64,000 nucleotides of DNA from Antedon mediterranea (Eukaryota > Echinodermata > Crinoidea > Comatulida > Antedonidae). Both the position numbers and the translations under genes were made by a program. Position 1 is the first letter of the stretch, and every line of letters starts with the position of its first letter. The stretch spans positions 24,522,101-24,586,100 of the forward strand of contig NC_092677.1 of assembly GCF_964355755.1 (NCBI RefSeq). The letters are read 5' to 3'. Positions 19,203 to 28,833 of this stretch are shown here, in pieces. The notes below the pieces were generated by a model. That model made no database searches, was not told where the DNA came from, and was given only the letters and a program-made list of their open reading frames with translations.

Positions 19203-21032
19203 ATGGAGGATGCAAAAAGGCACAGACGGAGGAGAGAACGGAGCTTTAAAACAAAGGCAGAGGAGATGAAAACATCGGTACACGCAAATCATCCACCGGA
19301 GTTGTTAAAAGATTTGTATGAAGAGTTGGACGAGTCATTCCAAAATTTAAAGATTGCGCACGAGAAGATACTAGATCTGACTGAGGCTGACAAAGAAGCG
19401 GAAGAAGACGCATGGATGCTACCACGGATAGACGTTCATAGCTCGATCAGACTACTCTTTTATAAACATAGAAAAGATCAAGAAGAGGCGGTACAAAAGG
19501 ACTCCAAAGACGGAATGAGACAAACCGAAACACATAAAATTGAGCTAAAGAAAATGGAGTTGCCGAAATTCAATGGGGACATAAAGACATACACGAGGTT
19601 TAAGACGGACTTTAAGAAATTTGTGGAAAAGGCTACACATCCAGAGCAGTTGCCTTTCAGACTCCGGTCTTGTTTAGGTAACGAGGTGAATAAAGTTGTT
19701 GTACAAGCAGCTGAAGACGATTATGAGCAAATGTGGACCCTACTAGACGAGAAATATGGCGATAGACACAAGCTGGTCAATGCGCTCATAGGGGACATTC
19801 TGAAGCAAAATCCTTTAAAGGAAGGAGAAGAGAAACAATTTGTTGAGTTCATAGATCTAATTTCAGCATGCCATCGAAATCTGAAGCGGATGGCAATAGA
19901 GCACGAGATGAACAATACCAGAGTAATAAGTGAAATTGAGAGTAGATTACCCGACGATCAAAAGAGAAGATGGGTCAGACTAATACATGATCCTCAATCG
20001 AAGGATAAAATAGAAAAAGACGGTAAACTGAAGATTCTTTTGGACTACCTAGAAGAAGAAGCCAAAAGTTTGAAATATATGATGACTAGCTTACACGAAA
20101 CTAATCAGAGACCAAAACAGCAACGCAGCATTGTCAACACGGTATTTACAGAGAAGCCCACAGATATTGCTGCTTGTATCTTACATGACAATGCTAAACA
20201 CCAAACGCAAGACTGCAAAGGTTTTAAGGCCATGTCAATGCAAGAACGAATAGAGGTCATCAAACAGAAAAGAGTTTGTTTCAGATGCCTCAAACATGGG
20301 CATCAAGTGAAAACATGTAAGTTGGGAAATTGTGGAAAGGATGGATGCAGTAGGAAGCATCACCCGTTAATTCATTTTCCACCGAAAAAAGAGCCAGCTT
20401 CAAATACTCAGAACACCGCAACGTCGCAACAGACTAGTACCGGCACTGACGCGCCGTGTATCTTAATGGCCAAGAGCGTGATAACGAAAGGGGGCACCAA
20501 AGTCAACGCGATGTTTGATACGGCAAGTACGTCATCCGTTATATTGGCAGACGTAGCTGAAAAACTAAAGTTGAAAGGAAAGCCGCTGACAGTCTCTGTG
20601 ACAAAATTTGGCGGTGAAACTGAGCAAATCGAGACATTCAGTTATACATTGCCGCTAAAGACGAAGTATAATGGATATATTAAAATAGAAGTATTTGGGA
20701 TGCCACGCATTACAAACAGACTACTCCCTCAAGACACTGAGAAGTTAGCTGACATCTTTAAGGTGGAAAAGCATCTGATAGAGAGACCTACAGGTGCGGT
20801 AGAATTGTTGATAGGAGCAGACAATGCAAGTCTATTTCCGAACATTCTGCGGACTGAAGGGGAATTGGCTCTATGTGAAGGGACGTTTGGAGTAATGGTT
20901 TTTGGTAAACATCCTGTGTGTCGGAGTGAGTCTAACGCAACCAACCTTACGTACATAGAAAAACAGGTTTCTTCGCAATTCCTTGATATAGAAAGTATGG
21001 GAGTTGCTTGCAATCCGAAGTGCGGAAGTTGA
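19203..21032 (+). CDS. BEL/Pao Gag with aspartic protease
   Basis: An ATG-initiated frame of 609 codons, 35 bp after the LTR. Residues about 115-280 carry the Gag region common in BEL/Pao (ELPKFNGD..., FR..L...YG...). A CX2CX4HX4C zinc knuckle lies at about residue 359, followed by a second Cys/His cluster. The protease signature is FDTASTS at about residue 437, with Ala in place of the usual Gly of DTG; DTAS variants occur in this superfamily. The frame ends at a TGA in a Cys-rich conserved stretch, and the next frame continues in the same register. Gag packages the RNA and the protease matures the polyprotein. Confidence 0.9.
   Translation: MEDAKRHRRRRERSFKTKAEEMKTSVHANHPPELLKDLYEELDESFQNLKIAHEKILDLTEADKEAEEDAWMLPRIDVHSSIRLLFYKHRKDQEEAVQKDSKDGMRQTETHKIELKKMELPKFNGDIKTYTRFKTDFKKFVEKATHPEQLPFRLRSCLGNEVNKVVVQAAEDDYEQMWTLLDEKYGDRHKLVNALIGDILKQNPLKEGEEKQFVEFIDLISACHRNLKRMAIEHEMNNTRVISEIESRLPDDQKRRWVRLIHDPQSKDKIEKDGKLKILLDYLEEEAKSLKYMMTSLHETNQRPKQQRSIVNTVFTEKPTDIAACILHDNAKHQTQDCKGFKAMSMQERIEVIKQKRVCFRCLKHGHQVKTCKLGNCGKDGCSRKHHPLIHFPPKKEPASNTQNTATSQQTSTGTDAPCILMAKSVITKGGTKVNAMFDTASTSSVILADVAEKLKLKGKPLTVSVTKFGGETEQIETFSYTLPLKTKYNGYIKIEVFGMPRITNRLLPQDTEKLADIFKVEKHLIERPTGAVELLIGADNASLFPNILRTEGELALCEGTFGVMVFGKHPVCRSESNATNLTYIEKQVSSQFLDIESMGVACNPKCGS
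21030..21032 (+). other. In-frame TGA between gag-protease and RT
   Basis: The two large frames share the same reading register (19203 and 21111 are both multiples of 3) and are separated only by this TGA, followed by AAG. No other stop lies between 19203 and 24216 in this frame. It could be a recoded (readthrough) stop or a recent inactivating change. Confidence 0.85.
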
Positions 21033-24000
21033 AAGTGTGGCAATTGTCCCATTGGGTCAAAACGATTTACCCTAAAGGAAGAAAGAGAACTGAATCTTAT
21101 TGACGAAGGTTTGAGTTATTCAGATGGTAAATGGACAGCCAAATATCCATGGATCAGAGATCCTAAAGATTTACCGGACAACCGATTAGTTGCGGAAGCG
21201 AAACTGAGAGCAACCGAAAAGAGATTGCAGAAAAATGAGAAATATGCAGAGTGCTATGCTTCACAGATAGATGATATGTTACAGCGGAAAGTTGCTCGTA
21301 AGTTATCTGACAGTGAGATGAGGAGCTATAAAGGACCTGTTCACTACATATCACATCACGGAATAGCAAAACCGGACAGTAAAAGTACACCTTTAAGAAT
21401 TGTTTTTAACAGTAGTGCAAACTATAAGGGCCATGTGCTGAACGAATATTGGGCCAAAGGACCAGACGTTAACAATAACTTGTTGGCCGTTCTATTTCGA
21501 TTTAGAAGAGAACAAGTTGCTTTAGTAGGAGATATCAAGAAAATGTACCACAGTATTGATATTTCAATGTTGGACCAGCATACCCATCGCTTTCTTTGGA
21601 GGAATATGGAGATAGATCGTCCAATTCACACTTATTGTGTCACAGCGGTGAATTTTGGAGATGGACCATCTGCTACTATGGCTATAAGAGCACTACAAAG
21701 GACAGCAGAGCTTTCGGCAGAACTGTTTCCGGAAGCAGCACAAACGCTACAGGAAAACGTGTATATGGACGACATAGCCGATAATCTACAGACCGTAGAA
21801 AAGGCCTACGAGAGATCCGAAGAGATCAACGCTATACTGAGCAAAGGAAGTTTCAATGTAAAAGAATGGACCATCTCAGGTGTAAACATGGACACTACCA
21901 AATTTTTAGGGTTAGAATGGAACCCCCGAGACGATAAGCTAAAGGTACCAGTACCAACGTACTGCGAAGAAATAGGAAGCCTGACTAAGAGAAAATGCTT
22001 AGGTGCAGCCAATTCCATATATGATCCATTGGGGTTACTATCTCCGGTGACCGTAAGAGCAAAGATACTACTGAGAAATTTGTGGGGAAAGAAGGTGGAT
22101 TGGGATCAAGAAATTGAGCCGGGAGACTTAGACGAATGGCGCAGCTTTCTAAAGGATGTTAAAAATTGCGAAAAGGTGTCAATACCTCGAAGTGTAAAAC
22201 CAAGCAAACAAAGCGAAAACCCTACGTTGATAATGTTCTCAGATGCCTCAAAAGAAGCTATGGGGACAGTTGCCTACATCAGATATGAGACGAATCTTGG
22301 GGTATTCGAATCTCGCTTGATGGCTGCTAAAAGTAGAGTTGCCCCCGTGAGAATAACAAGTATAGTCAGGTTGGAGTTGAGCGCGGCAGTAATGAGTGTG
22401 CGACTAGCAAAAACAATCAGAGAAGAGAGCAGAATCCCGTTTGTGAGGGTTTTATACCTAGTAGACAGCGAAATTGTCCGATCCATGATACAGAAAGAGA
22501 GCTATGGTTTTAAAACATTTGCTGCGACCAGGATAGGAGAAATTCAGCAGTTTAGTGACTCTACAGACTGGTTCTGGGTTGCCGGCAAAGATAACATTGC
22601 AGATATTATTTCTAGGAGTATTACGAGCAAATGTTTAGAAGAGAATAAACAGTGGTTCCAGGGGCCAGAATTCATGAGAAATCCTTTAGAGCAATGGCCA
22701 ATCTCTCAGAGTTGTAGCGTTTCGGACATACCAGAAAGAGTTGGAGTGATCATGGTGGCAGACGTAGAGGAAGTGATAGAAAGCCCTATTAACATTAAAA
22801 GATTTGGAAGCTTCGACAAATTGTTAAAAACAACCGCCATGGTTAAGCGCATAGCAAAGCAAAAAAGCTTTAAGTCCGCTGGAATAGATCTGAACGAGAA
22901 CGACATATATGAAGCCGAACGGTATTGGATCAAGACTGTACAACGCCCGATAAGAGACTTAAAGATTAAAACGCCAGTAGCATTTACGAACAAATATGGT
23001 AGCTTAGGACCGATGATAGACGAAGATGGAATTGTGGTAGTGGGAGAGAGAATCAAGAACCATGTTCATTTCAGTTACAATAACAAACTAGTACCTCTAC
23101 TTCCAACAGATCATACGTTTTCTAAGTTGTATACCGAGAAGGTACATAAATTATCTCACAGTGGAGTGAGCGCTACTATGGCAAAGGTTAGAGCAAAATA
23201 TTGGATAATCCGATTAAGGCGCATAGTATCATCAGTAAGAAACAAGTGTATGGGTTGCAGACGCCTTGAAGGGAAAGTGCAGGAACAAATTATGGGATCA
23301 CTACCTATCCAAAGACTAAAACCGTCACCCCCGTGGACTTATGTAGGGTGTGATCTGTTCGGCCCATTCAGAGTAAGAGGTGAAGTCCAGAAGAGGACTC
23401 ACGGCAAGGCGTATGGAGTGATACTAAACTGTCTAGTGACTAGAGCTGTGCATCTCGATTTGGCGGTTGACTACAGTGAGGGTGCAGTGCAGAAAGTATT
23501 TAGGAGGTTTTCTGCGATAAGAGGATATCCAGCAGAGGTATTTACGGACTGTGGGTCACAGTTGGCAGCGATGCATGAGACACTCAAGAAATCGTCGCTG
23601 GAGTATAATGTTAAGTGGACATATAGTACGCCGGATGCTCCTTGGCAAAATGGGGTTACTGAGTCTTTAATTAAAGGCATAAAGAAAGAACTATTTCATA
23701 CAGTAGGTGAACAAGTGTTGTCATTTGAGGAGCTACAGACCGTGTTATTTGAAATATCGGATCTGCTAAATAGTAGACCGATAGGTCAACATCCTACTAG
23801 TCCGGAAGATGGCACGTATCTTTGTCCGAACGACTTGTTGCTGGGTAGATCTGATAAAGCGGCACCTATGGGACCATGGAATGACAGGGGAGGTCATGCG
23901 AGAAGGATGAGATACATGCAGTGTCTGATAGAGGAGTTCTGGCAGAAATGGACCAAATGTTATTTTACGTCATTGATTGTGAAAAAGAAATGGAGAACGG

Positions 24001-24218
24001 AATGTAGGAACTTGAAAGTTGGCGACGTAGTATTAATACAAGAAGAAGGAATTAAGCGAGGTAAATGGAAGACAGGAGTAGTTGAAGAAGCAATTGTTAG
24101 CAATGATGATAGAGTGCGCAACGTGATTGTACGATCGACAACAAATACTGGAGCTATAACAAGATTGAGAAGAGCAATTCAGAGATTGGTATTATTACTA
24201 CCTGTTGAAGAGAGTTAA
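21033..24218 (+). CDS. BEL/Pao Pol: reverse transcriptase, RNase H, integrase
   Basis: Open in the gag register from just after the TGA to 24218, with no good internal ATG near its start, so expression probably depends on passing the TGA. Reverse transcriptase shows RIVFNSSA and the catalytic YMDD (around base 21763). RNase H begins near LIMFSDAS (22230). The integrase has an HHCC zinc-binding region at about 23140-23265, and a DDE triad in GCDLFGPF, FTDCGSQ and TESLIKG (23346, 23543 and 23659). A C-terminal basic region with LKVGDVVLIQE follows. Together these copy RNA to DNA and integrate it. All visible catalytic residues are present. Confidence 0.92.
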   Translation, partial: KCGNCPIGSKRFTLKEERELNLIDEGLSYSDGKWTAKYPWIRDPKDLPDNRLVAEAKLRATEKRLQKNEKYAECYASQIDDMLQRKVARKLSDSEMRSYKGPVHYISHHGIAKPDSKSTPLRIVFNSSANYKGHVLNEYWAKGPDVNNNLLAVLFRFRREQVALVGDIKKMYHSIDISMLDQHTHRFLWRNMEIDRPIHTYCVTAVNFGDGPSATMAIRALQRTAELSAELFPEAAQTLQENVYMDDIADNLQTVEKAYERSEEINAILSKGSFNVKEWTISGVNMDTTKFLGLEWNPRDDKLKVPVPTYCEEIGSLTKRKCLGAANSIYDPLGLLSPVTVRAKILLRNLWGKKVDWDQEIEPGDLDEWRSFLKDVKNCEKVSIPRSVKPSKQSENPTLIMFSDASKEAMGTVAYIRYETNLGVFESRLMAAKSRVAPVRITSIVRLELSAAVMSVRLAKTIREESRIPFVRVLYLVDSEIVRSMIQKESYGFKTFAATRIGEIQQFSDSTDWFWVAGKDNIADIISRSITSKCLEENKQWFQGPEFMRNPLEQWPISQSCSVSDIPERVGVIMVADVEEVIESPINIKRFGSFDKLLKTTAMVKRIAKQKSFKSAGIDLNENDIYEAERYWIKTVQRPIRDLKIKTPVAFTNKYGSLGPMIDEDGIVVVGERIKNHVHFSYNNKLVPLLPTDHTFSKLYTEKVHKLSHSGVSATMAKVRAKYWIIRLRRIVSSVRNKCMGCRRLEGKVQEQIMGSLPIQRLKPSPPWTYVGCDLFGPFRVRGEVQKRTHGKAYGVILNCLVTRAVHLDLAVDYSEGAVQKVFRRFSAIRGYPAEVFTDCGSQLAAMHETLKKSSLEYNVKWTYSTPDAPWQNGVTESLIKGIKKELFHTVGEQVLSFEELQTVLFEISDLLNSRPIGQHPTSPEDGTYLCPNDLLLGRSDKAAPMGPWNDRGGHARRMRYMQCLIEEFWQKWTKCYFTSLIVKKKWRTECRNLKVGDVVLIQEEGIKRGKWKTGVVEEAIVSNDDRVRNVIVRSTTNTGAITRLRRAIQRLVLLLPVEES

Positions 24219-24272
24219 AACAAACAAACAAACAAACAAAAAATAAACATATGTAATTTTAGTAATTGTATT

Positions 24273-24285
24273 AAGGTGGGGGGAG
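24273..24285 (+). other. Polypurine tract
   Basis: AAGGTGGGGGGAG directly abuts the 3' LTR, the expected site of plus-strand priming. Confidence 0.85.
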
Positions 24286-25291
24286 TGTTTCGTTAGAGAA
24301 AGGAATTAACGCCCTCTACAAAGTTGTGGTTTTACAGTAATACACGTGAGAAGACTGCATACTTTTCTGAGAAAACGTGAAAACATTAAGAGAAATAATT
24401 GAGTAAATTAACGCCGTTGTTTAAGAGTATTTTAAGAAACGATCGGTGAGTTAATCTATTTTATTGTATTAAACGTGATTATAAAAGTATTAGTTATATT
24501 AGAACGATTTAAATGCCGAAATCATAGTCTATAAATACGGTAACAGTATAGATAGTTAGTGAACTTAAAGTTTGAAAGAGAGTTGACTGTATGTTTAATT
24601 ACTTAATCAACATTATAGCTTATGGTTGAACTAAGTTGTGGATTGAATGATACGGCATATGTATTAGTAATGCATGTTAGTTGTAGATGTTTAAGAACAT
24701 TATATTATTGGAACTATATTCTATCCGTGTATTAATGTAAGAGTAAAATGTTAGTAATGTTCTGTACAAGTACATAACGCGGATTGATATCATTTTGAGT
24801 TTCTATTGTGCTGAGGTTGGGGTTCGGCTCGTGAATGTTGATCCCTGATTAATGGTATTTTGTGGTTAGAAGTTTTTGAGTGTAGAAAGATAAGGAGAGA
24901 TTTTATTACTTTGATTTGATCTACTTTTATTAGTTTTGAGCTTACAATTTTACGGAATGATTTAACATGTATAAACGTTCTTGTGTTTTTTTTTAGGTGA
25001 TATTTAACATTTCAATGTTCAAGCTGTTGAGTAATTTGAGTTGAGTTTTGGATGTCGAAAAGTGTAAGTTTGCGTATACACTTTGATCATGAGCTGAACT
25101 TTAATTTTAATTATAAATAGCTTAGATTATACATTTGTTACTGAGTTAAACGTTCTAGGATTTACGTATAGTATTGTATTTTTATTGATAGGTTCGAACA
25201 ACCTACTTGAGATAATCAGTTGGGACACAATAAATCCACTATTCAAGTCAATCTGAGTTCACGAGTTTTTATCAGTTTGAATATCGAAACA
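24286..25291 (+). repeat. 3' LTR of the BEL/Pao element
   Basis: 1006 bp, TGTTTCG...GAAACA, identical to the 5' LTR except for one extra T in a poly-T run. Confidence 0.95.
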
Positions 25292-25296
25292 GATAC
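25292..25296 (+). repeat. Target site duplication, right (GATAC)
   Basis: Matches GATAC at 18159-18163, confirming a single transposition event. Confidence 0.9.
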
Positions 25297-26334
25297 TACG
25301 GAGATACGAATACTTTTATATTATAGAATAACCTATCCTTGCTTCCTTTCCTAGGAACGTTTCAATTTATTATTTGTACATAGGTCATTGGCCTGAATAC
25401 AACAATGAAAAGAATTTACGATAGAACTTAAGTATGTGTTAAATACTTTTCTGTTTTCCCTTAAATAAATGAACTTAATGAGATTAAACATTTTCTTTTT
25501 TACTGGACATTTATAAAAAAAATAAACATTTCTACTGTAGGAAATTTAAGTATAATGGTAAAAGTAATCGTTTTCTTAAATTATTATTATATAATGGACA
25601 TTTAAAGAAAAAGAAAATTATTGTTATACACCTTAAACATTCTTTCTTCTTTTGTTGTTTTTTTTTCAACATCCTTGTTCAATACCAAGGTCAAGAACAC
25701 CTAATCTAAACTTAGTTAAAATTGGTTTTATTTCAAATTCAATTTGTATTGAATATCTTGTTTAAATTTAGATACTTTATTCTGGAAAATGAACCTAGGT
25801 TTTCAACAACAAAAGTTGTCTTTCAATCTCTTGAACGTAATTTAAGCTCATTTATAAAACTATATTATAATTAACGTTTTGTGCAAGCCAAAAATAATTA
25901 AACCCAATTGAGAGTTGATTCTTTTCATTTCTTTCTATTCTTTCTGAACACTAAAAATACCATAACACTTTGAGAGGAATCTACTTTTGTCTGTCTGAAT
26001 AATAAGATAACCAATATCGAATAATAATAGGTAAACGTGTCATTAATAAAGAAAATTGTCCCATTTTGAAAAGGGTTGACATGTTTGGCCTAAAATATAT
26101 CTACAAAATGTCCTCTCGTCTTCTTAGAGCGCCGTTATCAAAACCTATAGTTTGGTAACACTAAGTTCAGGACCAGCTTACTGCTAGGCATTTATTTTGT
26201 AGATTAACATGAAAACATTTTCAGCGTCTGTGTAATTCTGTTATTATATATTCTATATGAAGATGATTCTATGTTACACTTGCAAGTGAAATATTTTAAT
26301 AATGGTAATCCTACAATCGAGTTTAAAGCAAAAT
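25297..26334. other. Gene-free AT-rich stretch
   Basis: No gene, RNA or named repeat was recognised between the BEL element and the minus-strand LINE fragment. Confidence 0.5.
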
Positions 26335-27005
26335 TACAAGATACAAGATACAAGACACAAGATACAAGATAACTTTATTGTCAAAATTGTTAACAATTTC
26401 GAGATATGTTTTGTACCTGAGTAGAATAAATAATACGATGTGATAATTATATAAATAAATACAAATGATACAAGTGACTATCTTGAAAAGTTTTTGTTAA
26501 ATAAATTGCATGCTATGTACATTGGTGAAAATCTGAAACGGTTTGTGGATATTTTTTCCTGTGTCAGTCTGACCCTTCCTGATCTACTTATAATGATGTC
26601 TGAATGTAATGGGTGTGATGGGTCTTGCATAATTGTGTCAAATTTCTTAAGTATGAATGTATTAAACATTTCATCTAAAGATTTCACTTCTACACCGATA
26701 ACTCTGCTGGCCTTGTTTACTAATCTCTGAATTTGACTTTTACTGTTTACATTGATATGAGAAACCAAACAATAATACAATAAGAAATGATTGATTGAAC
26801 AACAGAGGAATAAAACATATGAATGAGATGAGAACTAACATTAAACCGTTTCATTTTGTATATAAAGTACATTCTGTTATTAGCCTTGGTACGGAGGTCT
26901 TTAGTGTTGCTCCCCCAATTTAGTTTATTATCAATTATTAATCCCAAGTACTTATGACTTTCTACTATTTCAACAACATAGTAAGTGAGCAGCTTGAACA
27001 ACCGG
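26335..27005 (-). mobile_element. LINE 3' fragment, CR1/L2-like, minus strand
   Basis: Minus-strand frames give VESHKYLGLIIDNKLNWG and FYSSVVQSIISYCIIVWF (27001-26747), then LVNKASRVIG and MQDPSHPLHSDIIISRSGR (26780-26478). This is the post-RT part of CR1/L2-type LINE polyproteins (YKYLG..IDN.L.W, L..I..KA.RI., DP.HPL). The 3' end at 26335-26375 is a short tandem 'gatacaa' repeat, the usual tail of this group. It is 5'-truncated and split by a frameshift. Confidence 0.8.
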
Positions 27006-27081
27006 TTTAAAACGACGCTTAAACTAATGCGATTATCTTTGTGTTTTTGCTACTAACGCCGAAAGCTGACATTTCTAAAAG

Positions 27082-27261
27082 ATGTGGGATGATGAATCTA
27101 TAAAATGTTTATTAGGAATTTGGAACTCGCAGGATATTTACCCGCAGTTTGGCGGCACACGAAGGAATGGAGTCGTGTATAATGTGATTACCGATCGACT
27201 GAAAGAACAAGACTACGATCGAGCGAACCGTGGCCCAAGTACGTACCAAGATACAAGATAC
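27082..27261 (+). pseudogene. Myb/SANT-like DNA-binding domain relic
   Basis: MWDDESIKCLLGIWNSQDI is followed by RNGVVYNVITDRLKEQDYDR. The pattern W....I..LL.IW....I......R...VY..I...L.E.GY.R fits the Myb/SANT-like domain of Harbinger-associated or MSANTD-type proteins. Normal domain homology fades at 'caagatacaagatac', where a short tandem repeat resembling the LINE tail interrupts it. There is no transposase next to it. Likely a transposon-derived fragment; a host regulator fragment is possible. Confidence 0.45.
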
Positions 27262-27402
27262 AAATTGGAGATGATGACACCATCCAATTTGTTGATTTGG
27301 CACGGAATTAACCAATACAAAAGGGCACATATAGTGTCTATCAATCGCATCTTTGTTATGCATAATTATTATACAATAGTAATCGATCGCAAAGATACCT
27401 AG

Positions 27403-27764
27403 ACCAATTTAACCGACAGAAAATCATACTTTCCCAGGCGAGACATGAGAGCGCTAAACAAATCACATCCTATCATTTGGAAGATTTCAAACAGAAAATG
27501 ATCTTTTTGTTTACTTCGTTTCTGTAAATCATGTGTGTTTGGGTGTGTGTGTGAGTTTGCTGTTAGTAGAATTTATAATGTACACCTATTCAACTGACGC
27601 AATAACAAAGATAAACACAGAATCAGGATTAACAGGATCAAAAAGATCATTTTCTATACAGCGGACATTGAGCAGTAAGACGCACATTTCTTGGGACTTT
27701 CAGTAAATGAAATTTACCGTAAGTATTATTGCATATCCTGTCAGTTAAGCCAATTGAGAAAGCA
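27403..27764. other. Gene-free stretch
   Basis: AT-rich; contains a short (GTGTGT) run near 27540. Nothing else was recognised. Confidence 0.5.
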
Positions 27765-27922
27765 TCGTACGACGAAGCCCGACGAAACGTCCTGACTCGT
27801 CGGTGCTGTCTGAGTTGAATCCCGACAGCGATAGCATCGGGTGTAGTTTTTAGGTCGTCTCGAGAACTTAGCTCTAAACATGTTTAATTTTCTCCCGACG
27901 AGACGACTCCTCTCGCCTTAGT
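27765..27922. mobile_element. Foldback element F1, copy 2 (inverted, trimmed)
   Basis: The sequence 'cgtacgacgaagcccgacg' ... 'ggtgctgtctgagttg' ... 'ctcccgacgagacgact' follows the reverse complement of 11454-11651 block by block but lacks the outer 'aaggccaactcagac' ends. It lies about 370 bp upstream of the copy C exon 1 acceptor, while copy 1 lies about 380 bp upstream of copy B exon 1. Confidence 0.75.
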
Positions 27923-28290
27923 AAAACCATTAAGCGAATGAATGATATAGTAATTACAGATTTGTTGTTTGAATTAAAACTATATAAACTTTATACTTAA
28001 CGTGGAAAACATACGAAATAGCTGCATAGTAATCTTTATACTACACCTCTAAACAGAGTGTACAAAAAAATATATATTTACGCATTTGAAGAAGTCATAC
28101 ATGACCCTTCTTAGACATTAAGTTCAAATTGTGATTGATAATTATGTTCGCAACATAATAATGTATCGTAAATCAATAAATAAATCAAATCATTGGTATA
28201 AATAAAGGCTATCAAACAACTAGCCTTGGCATAAAGCATATTTAAAACATAAATTGAAAGTCCTTAAGAGACATTAACACTTTTCTTACA

Positions 28291-28833
28291 GTACCATAAT
28301 GGATGCTAGATTTAGAGATTTTCTTCAAGAATTCAGTGATGCCTATCCCGGGGATGAGGTACGGGAATTGAGATTTCTTCTGCAGGATAACCTATCGATT
28401 AGTGTATTATCTAAGAAACACAACTTGGGAATGGATTTATTTACACAACTTGAGCATAAAGGCCTCATTACATACAATGATGTTAACATTATGTTAGAAA
28501 TGGCAGAATTGACAGAAAATACTGCTGCAAAAGCCAGGGTAATGAGATACAAACAAGACGTTGATGAAAATTATGATGGTTTCGGTCCGTATCGGGCAAG
28601 TTTGAAGGAAAGGCGTAAACAACTTTATAAAGCTATGTGTAGTATAACAGAAAATAAGGGGGGTGATTTTCACAAATTGATTGCGTTCTACAGAGTGGGT
28701 CCATACGGATTTACAAATAAATGGGATTTAGTATTTTATCTGGAGAGAGAACTCAAATTAGATATACAGGATGAAGATAGTGTTACGAAATTTGCCAATC
28801 AGTTGAATGAATGTGCAAAAAGGAAATTACTGG
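28291..28833 (+). CDS. Copy C exon 1: tandem death-effector domains
   Basis: The acceptor 'cacttttcttacag' ends at 28290, so a 5' UTR exon must lie upstream. ATG at 28299 (context ATAATGG). DED 1 spans about residues 5-85 (FRDFLQEFSDAYPGDEVREL, then MDLFTQLEHKGLITYNDVNI), and DED 2 about 103-177 (LYKAMCSITENKGGDFHKLI, NKWDLVFYLERELKL). The spacing of helices (F..LL, L.FL, .LF..LE..G.I...N) matches DED. The RxDL motif of classic DEDs is not conserved in either. The exon ends in phase 1 at donor 'gg|gtacgt'. Copy B exon 1 is the closest relative; copy D has a diverged version. Tandem DEDs are typical of caspase-8 and FLIP rather than NLRs. Confidence 0.7.

Larger units (their letters stand above)
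18164..25291 (+). mobile_element. BEL/Pao LTR retrotransposon, full length, young
   Basis: A complete element with 1005-bp and 1006-bp LTRs (TG...CA ends), a gag-protease frame, an RT-RNase H-integrase frame, a polypurine tract and a 5-bp target duplication GATAC on each side. The only LTR difference I found is one T in a T-run (8 T versus 9 T), so insertion was recent. Order Gag-PR-RT-RH-IN with a CCHC knuckle and YMDD is typical of BEL/Pao. A single in-frame TGA at 21030 separates gag-PR from RT. There is no env-like frame. It sits between NLR copies B and C and does not interrupt a recognised gene. Confidence 0.95.
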
